This document shows positions 18,087 to 21,846 of a DNA stretch of 21,846 bases, in pieces. The stretch covers positions 347,593 through 369,438 of the forward strand of contig BFEA01000387.1 in the NCBI GenBank assembly GCA_003427395.1, read 5' to 3'. Position numbers and translations under genes: made by a program. Each line of letters starts with the position of its first letter. Position 1 is the stretch's first letter. This DNA comes from Chara braunii (taxonomy: Eukaryota > Streptophyta > Charophyceae > Charales > Characeae). Below the pieces are notes generated by a model. That model searched no databases, was not told where the DNA came from, and was given only the letters and a program-made list of their open reading frames with translations.

Positions 18087-20980
18087 CTTGTTTCCCGGCG
18101 CTTGTCCTGTTTTCCACATGAAAGCACCACACGGCCCCTCATGGTCAGATGGTTTGCTTTTCCTTTTCTAGATGAGAGTTGTTTTCAGACCCCTCACCCG
18201 GGTCTCCCTAACTTTTCTTCCCATTTCCCAGGTGCCATTGCTCTACCATACCCCCCAATGCGATCATGCTTAGCCGTCATCGCTTTCTCGGGGTTCCTTT
18301 TTCTTCCGACTCCTATCCAGCCTCTTCCTCATGTTCTCTCACTCGTGCGGACTTAGACTTGGAGGTGAGAATAGACTCAGAAGCTTGGTCCCCATCCACC
18401 ATTCATCAGGCAACTTTACAGAGGGAGGCACAAAAGGCAAAACTCAGGCAAACGTTGCACACAGGTCGGTCATCTCCTCACCGACCTTTTCCCCAGGAAT
18501 GGTCTCTCCACTGTTACTATTGGCAGGGTTTTAGCCCATACCTCCAACACAGCTCAACCGTCGCAAGCGAGGTACCCAGGTCTCGGCAAGGCATTCGCCC
18601 TTTCCTCCTTACCTAGAATACCCCATCCCGACTTGCCACTCATGTCCCCACCGTTAATCTCGGGAATCACCCCGCACATCTCGGTGAGGCCATTGGAGCC
18701 GGTCGTCCAGGCATTCACTTCCATCGGTCCTATAAGGAACAGCCTTTCCCAAACCAGGCTACGAGAAGCTACTGACCGCCTCCCAAGCTTCGTCTTTGCC
18801 CCCATGCAGTGGTGCTCCCTCCGCCAGTCCACAGGCTAGGCCCCGCCTGAGGAACGTTTCACACCCCGCCCGGTGGATCAATCGAGCCGAAGCCCGTCAC
18901 CGCACGGACGAGAATGCTAATAAGCACTCAACGTGACAAACTCCCGTTAGACATACCAGTGGCTTGACCCCCGCATACGAACAAACGGCAGCCTGCAAAG
19001 AGAACGGTGTTTGGCAATCCGCAGTGGCTGGTGCAGACCCTCCCCTTCCTTCCAACTGGCAGGACGCTCGAAATCCCAATCATGCAATCACAAGTCCCAA
19101 GTGGGACACACATAACACTAGTGCCTTTCCCCTGGTGCAGCCAGCGCTTCCTACCCATAGCTCACAATTTTTCTCTCGGGACAGTGCGTGCCACTCTCCC
19201 CTAACACCCATACACAGTGTCTGGTTCCTTCTCGTGAGCATCTTCAAGGGTGAGCTAGTTTTTCTTGGAGTCTAGCAACTCCCTTCATTCCCTTATCTTC
19301 GCTTGTGTATCCGTTCATAGGGCAGGATTGTTCCTTCTCGATTACCCTTTGTGTTCATATGAAGTTCCTTCAGGCATTAAGTGTGGTGCATGGAGCCCGC
19401 TGGGCTCCGAAGAAAAGGAAAGAGAGCACCCGTGTCGGTCAGATCACTCCGCCGCGGGATTTTCATCGAAACCCGGACTAGCCCGGAATCCCAATCGCCT
19501 ACCAGGTAACCCGAGCTCTTCTTTCGCACGAAGAGGAAGGGTCGACTTGCGGCTTGCCCAAGGCTTCCCTGGCCTGACGAACATCAATCCAAGGGAAGGA
19601 GGACTAGAGTCATCTCCAAAGGAGATGGCTGATCAAAAGTGCAAGCATGCATGTTCTTCCTCCAGGCCTTGCCTTGCCATGCGCCCAACCACCCTCAAAT
19701 CTGATTCACTCAAGGGATAGAGCATACACAAGTCCTCATTCCTTCTCTTCATGTTTATGTTCGCGGTCATGCGTCGGGCGCCCCCCTCGAGACCGTATGG
19801 GTCAGTTTAACCCACTACCCGACACCTCCACCATTTTTGTAAGGGCCGTACCCTGTAGGACTTTCGAGCCTCGGTCGACCCCACTGCGGGTCCCATTTGG
19901 CTCGACCCGCCCACGCTCACGCTCAGGGCGCGGGTCATTCGTCCCAGGGGCACCCCCACCTAGTGCTATGAGATGGATGGGGATGGGGGCCTTTTGCGAG
20001 AGGGCTTTATATTGGGGGATGTAGCTCCGCTCTCGCGTCGAGATGGTAGCTCTTTGGGCACTCGTGGCGTTTTCTCGCTTCAGTTAGATCTGACCAGGCA
20101 ATTGCTCCTTCCAATACGCAGGCAGTCCAGGGAGTTCATTGAAGTCTCATCTTCTTATCGTGCGCAGGCCAAGCGTCATCCATTGGGCCACGCACCTTTT
20201 CACTTAGCCTAGTGGCTCTGGGCAGCCCCGGCGGCATCCTTGGGGTAAAGCGGCGTCGCCGGACCCCTAGCCGCTATATTTTTTTTGCGAAAGCCACTAG
20301 CATCGCATCACCTATCCAAGACCGCCCTTAGTCTTTCCAGGGGTCGCATTGCACAAGAGAGAGACATTCCATGCAAACTCCACACAAACCAAGTCCACGC
20401 ATCAACCATCCACCCAGGCGCCCGACCGAAACATCCCGCATCCATGGCTTAAACCGGATCCAAGTCCTTTCCTTACCCAATCTCCCACCCAAATCCTCAT
20501 CCGCGGGCCGAGCCCCGTCCAAATCGTCCCTAGCTACTCACCTGCGCAAGACCACACAAGACAAATGACCAAGTACAATCCCCATTGGGGTCAACACATC
20601 GCCCCGTCCTGCAATCCTAAGTCGCCTTTGCCTTCCAATTCCCCTTATGAGTTCCCCTCCCTTTCCCTCAGGCGAGCCATGCGATCGCCTCAGTCATGCA
20701 TTCCAGGAGGATGGTTGAGTCAAACTGACCTTGTTACAAAAAAAACACTCCTTTCCGCTTTCTCCAATCTTCACAACAGTCTGGCGCTTTTCCTTCTTGG
20801 TGGCACAAGGGACCGGCTGCCCTCCCCTTGCCCTCGCTTTCCACCAAGTGAGGATCAAGTTCGTTACCGTTCGTCCCCTGACAATGTAACAGGTGAGGGG
20901 AGAGGTTAGTTACGCGCCATGGAGGGGAAGGGGAGAGGGAAGAGGTAAGGGTTAAGGAGTTTGAAGGAATGGGAGAAGAG
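18087..20980. other. Long stretch without recognisable gene
   Basis: The sequence is mixed and somewhat C-rich. Isolated perfect hairpins are present: 18473-18480/18490-18497, 19392-19398/19402-19408 (GGAGCCC arms, 3-nt loop) and 19886-19892/19904-19910. The longest plus-strand frame (20349-20909) is Pro/Ser-rich with no family signature and reads as chance. If the paralogue array belongs to the retroelement, its 5' LTR should lie here, but no LTR-like ends or primer-binding site were recognised. Confidence 0.45.
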
Positions 20981-20981
20981 G

Positions 20982-21003
20982 GAGAGAGAGAGAGAGAGAG
21001 AGA
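20982..21003. repeat. (GA)11 microsatellite
   Basis: Eleven uninterrupted GA dinucleotides at the end of a purine-rich stretch that starts near 20894. Confidence 0.95.
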
Positions 21004-21127
21004 AGTCTCACGTCCTAATCGACCATGATACTTGCCTCTTCCTAACCGGCCCTACCCGAGACTTCCCGTGCCCCCTTGCGGCCCCTACGGCCCTCGAGTG
21101 GATGAGGGAGGTGATAAGCGAGGAAGG

Positions 21128-21846
21128 GTTGAGGTGGTCGACTATGGTGGATGGGTGTAGGTGATGGAGGTGGAAGAAGGGTTGGGGGTGGTCGGCTATG
21201 GTGGACGGGTGTGGGTGATGGACGAGGAAGAAGGGTTGGAGGTGGTCGGCTATGGTGGACGGGTGCGGGTGATGGAGGAGGAAGAAGGATTGGAGGTGGT
21301 CGACTATGGTGGACAGGTGCAGGTGATGGAGGAGGAAGAAGGGTTGGAGGTGGTCGGCTATGGTGGACGGGTGTGGGTGATGGAGGAGGAAGAACGGTTG
21401 GAGGTGGTCAGCTATGGTGGACGGGTGTGGGTGATGGAGGAGAAAGAAGGGTTGGAGGTGGTCGGATATGGTGGACGGGTGCGGGTGATGGAGGTGGGAG
21501 AAGGGTTGGAGGTGGTCGGCTATGGTGGACGGGTGTGGGTGATGGAGGAGGAGGAAGGGTTGGAGATGGTAGGCTATGGTGGACGGGCGTGGGTGGCGAA
21601 GGAGGAAGAAGGGTTGGGGGTGGTCGACTATGGTGGACGGGCGTGGGTGATGGAGGAGGAAGAAGGGTTGGATGTGGTCGGCTATGGTGGACGGGTGTGG
21701 GCGATGGAGGGGGAGGAAGGGTTAGAGGTGGTCGGGTATGGTGGACGGGTGTCGGTGATGGAGGAGGAAGAAGGGTTGGAGGTGGTCGGCTATGGTGGAC
21801 GGGCGTGGGTGATGGAGGAGAAGGAAGGGTTGGAGGTGGTCGGCTA
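21128..21846. repeat. 54-bp minisatellite, at least 13 units, perfectly phased
   Basis: The word ctatggtgg (or a one-base variant) begins at 21142 and then every 54 bp through 21844: 21196, 21250, 21304, 21358, 21412, 21466, 21520, 21574, 21628, 21682, 21736 and 21790. There is no indel. A decayed unit precedes it at about 21095-21127. Units differ by scattered substitutions only. Because 54 is 18 codons, two plus-strand frames stay open through the whole array. One starts at ATG 21164 and runs off the edge (more than 225 codons), with an acidic 18-residue unit of the form GYGGRVWVMEEEEGLEVV. Substitutions are not obviously concentrated at third positions, so coding status is unproven. Confidence 0.95.

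Noticed and set aside
20014-20050. tRNA-Ala-like 5' sequence (ggggatgtagctc ... agatggtag)
   Set aside because: The similarity to the 5' half of a tRNA-Ala is interrupted by about 13 extra bases. No anticodon arm, B box (GGTTCGA) or 3' acceptor strand follows, so it is at best a decayed tRNA-derived fragment.
20349-20909. 186-codon plus-strand frame
   Set aside because: Pro/Ser-rich, no recognisable motif, no sign of homologous copies; likely chance.

Overview
This is a eukaryotic, repeat-dominated nuclear window, and I see no intact host gene in it. Its backbone is one old Ty3/gypsy-type LTR retrotransposon on the minus strand. The style of its Pol protein resembles what I remember of retroelement proteins from charophyte (streptophyte) green algae such as Chara. 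That assignment comes from memory and is only moderately safe. Isolated N bases (2465, 9756, 9768, 9784, 9796) point to a draft assembly of repeated DNA.

Layout, left to right. Positions 1-402 hold a 91-bp tandem satellite that runs off the left edge, followed by a purine/GAA tract (414-534). Positions 535-3240 are non-coding. They contain a dense run of perfect short inverted repeats (about 900-1700), a C/T-rich stretch and a degenerate 51-52-bp minisatellite (2569-2774). Positions 3213-4461 carry two polypurine-tract/LTR-start-like junctions in minus orientation. Between them is a fragment that reads like the SAM-binding half of a C5 cytosine DNA methyltransferase (3680-3399). Positions 5369-5785 hold an 18-bp and a 38-bp tandem array in succession.

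The main element occupies about 6737-14317 on the minus strand. Reading along that strand it encodes Gag with a CCHC knuckle (14317-12711), a retropepsin-like protease with a DGG active-site variant (12635-11125), reverse transcriptase with a YIDD box (11146-10069), RNase H (10068-9550) and integrase with zinc finger, DDE core and GPY/F tail (9549-7820). An accessory reading frame with nuclear-localisation-like clusters and a canonical-looking SUMO-interacting motif follows (7398-6737). Numerous stops and frameshifts show the copy is dead. In a working element Gag forms the particle, protease matures it, RT/RNase H makes the cDNA and integrase inserts it.

Directly upstream of gag, on the same strand, lie four tandem, diverged and broken copies of one unrecognised protein family of about 230-265 codons each (18086-17288, 17264-16573, 16450-15677, 15532-14747). 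They become visible only when frames are followed across stops and shifts, and they are the most interesting content of the window. Whether they are cargo of the retroelement or an unrelated host gene cluster cannot be decided here, because no LTR pair was found.

Positions 18087-20980 hold no recognisable gene. The right edge is a (GA)n run and then a perfectly phased 54-bp minisatellite (21128-21846), through which two reading frames stay open to the window edge.
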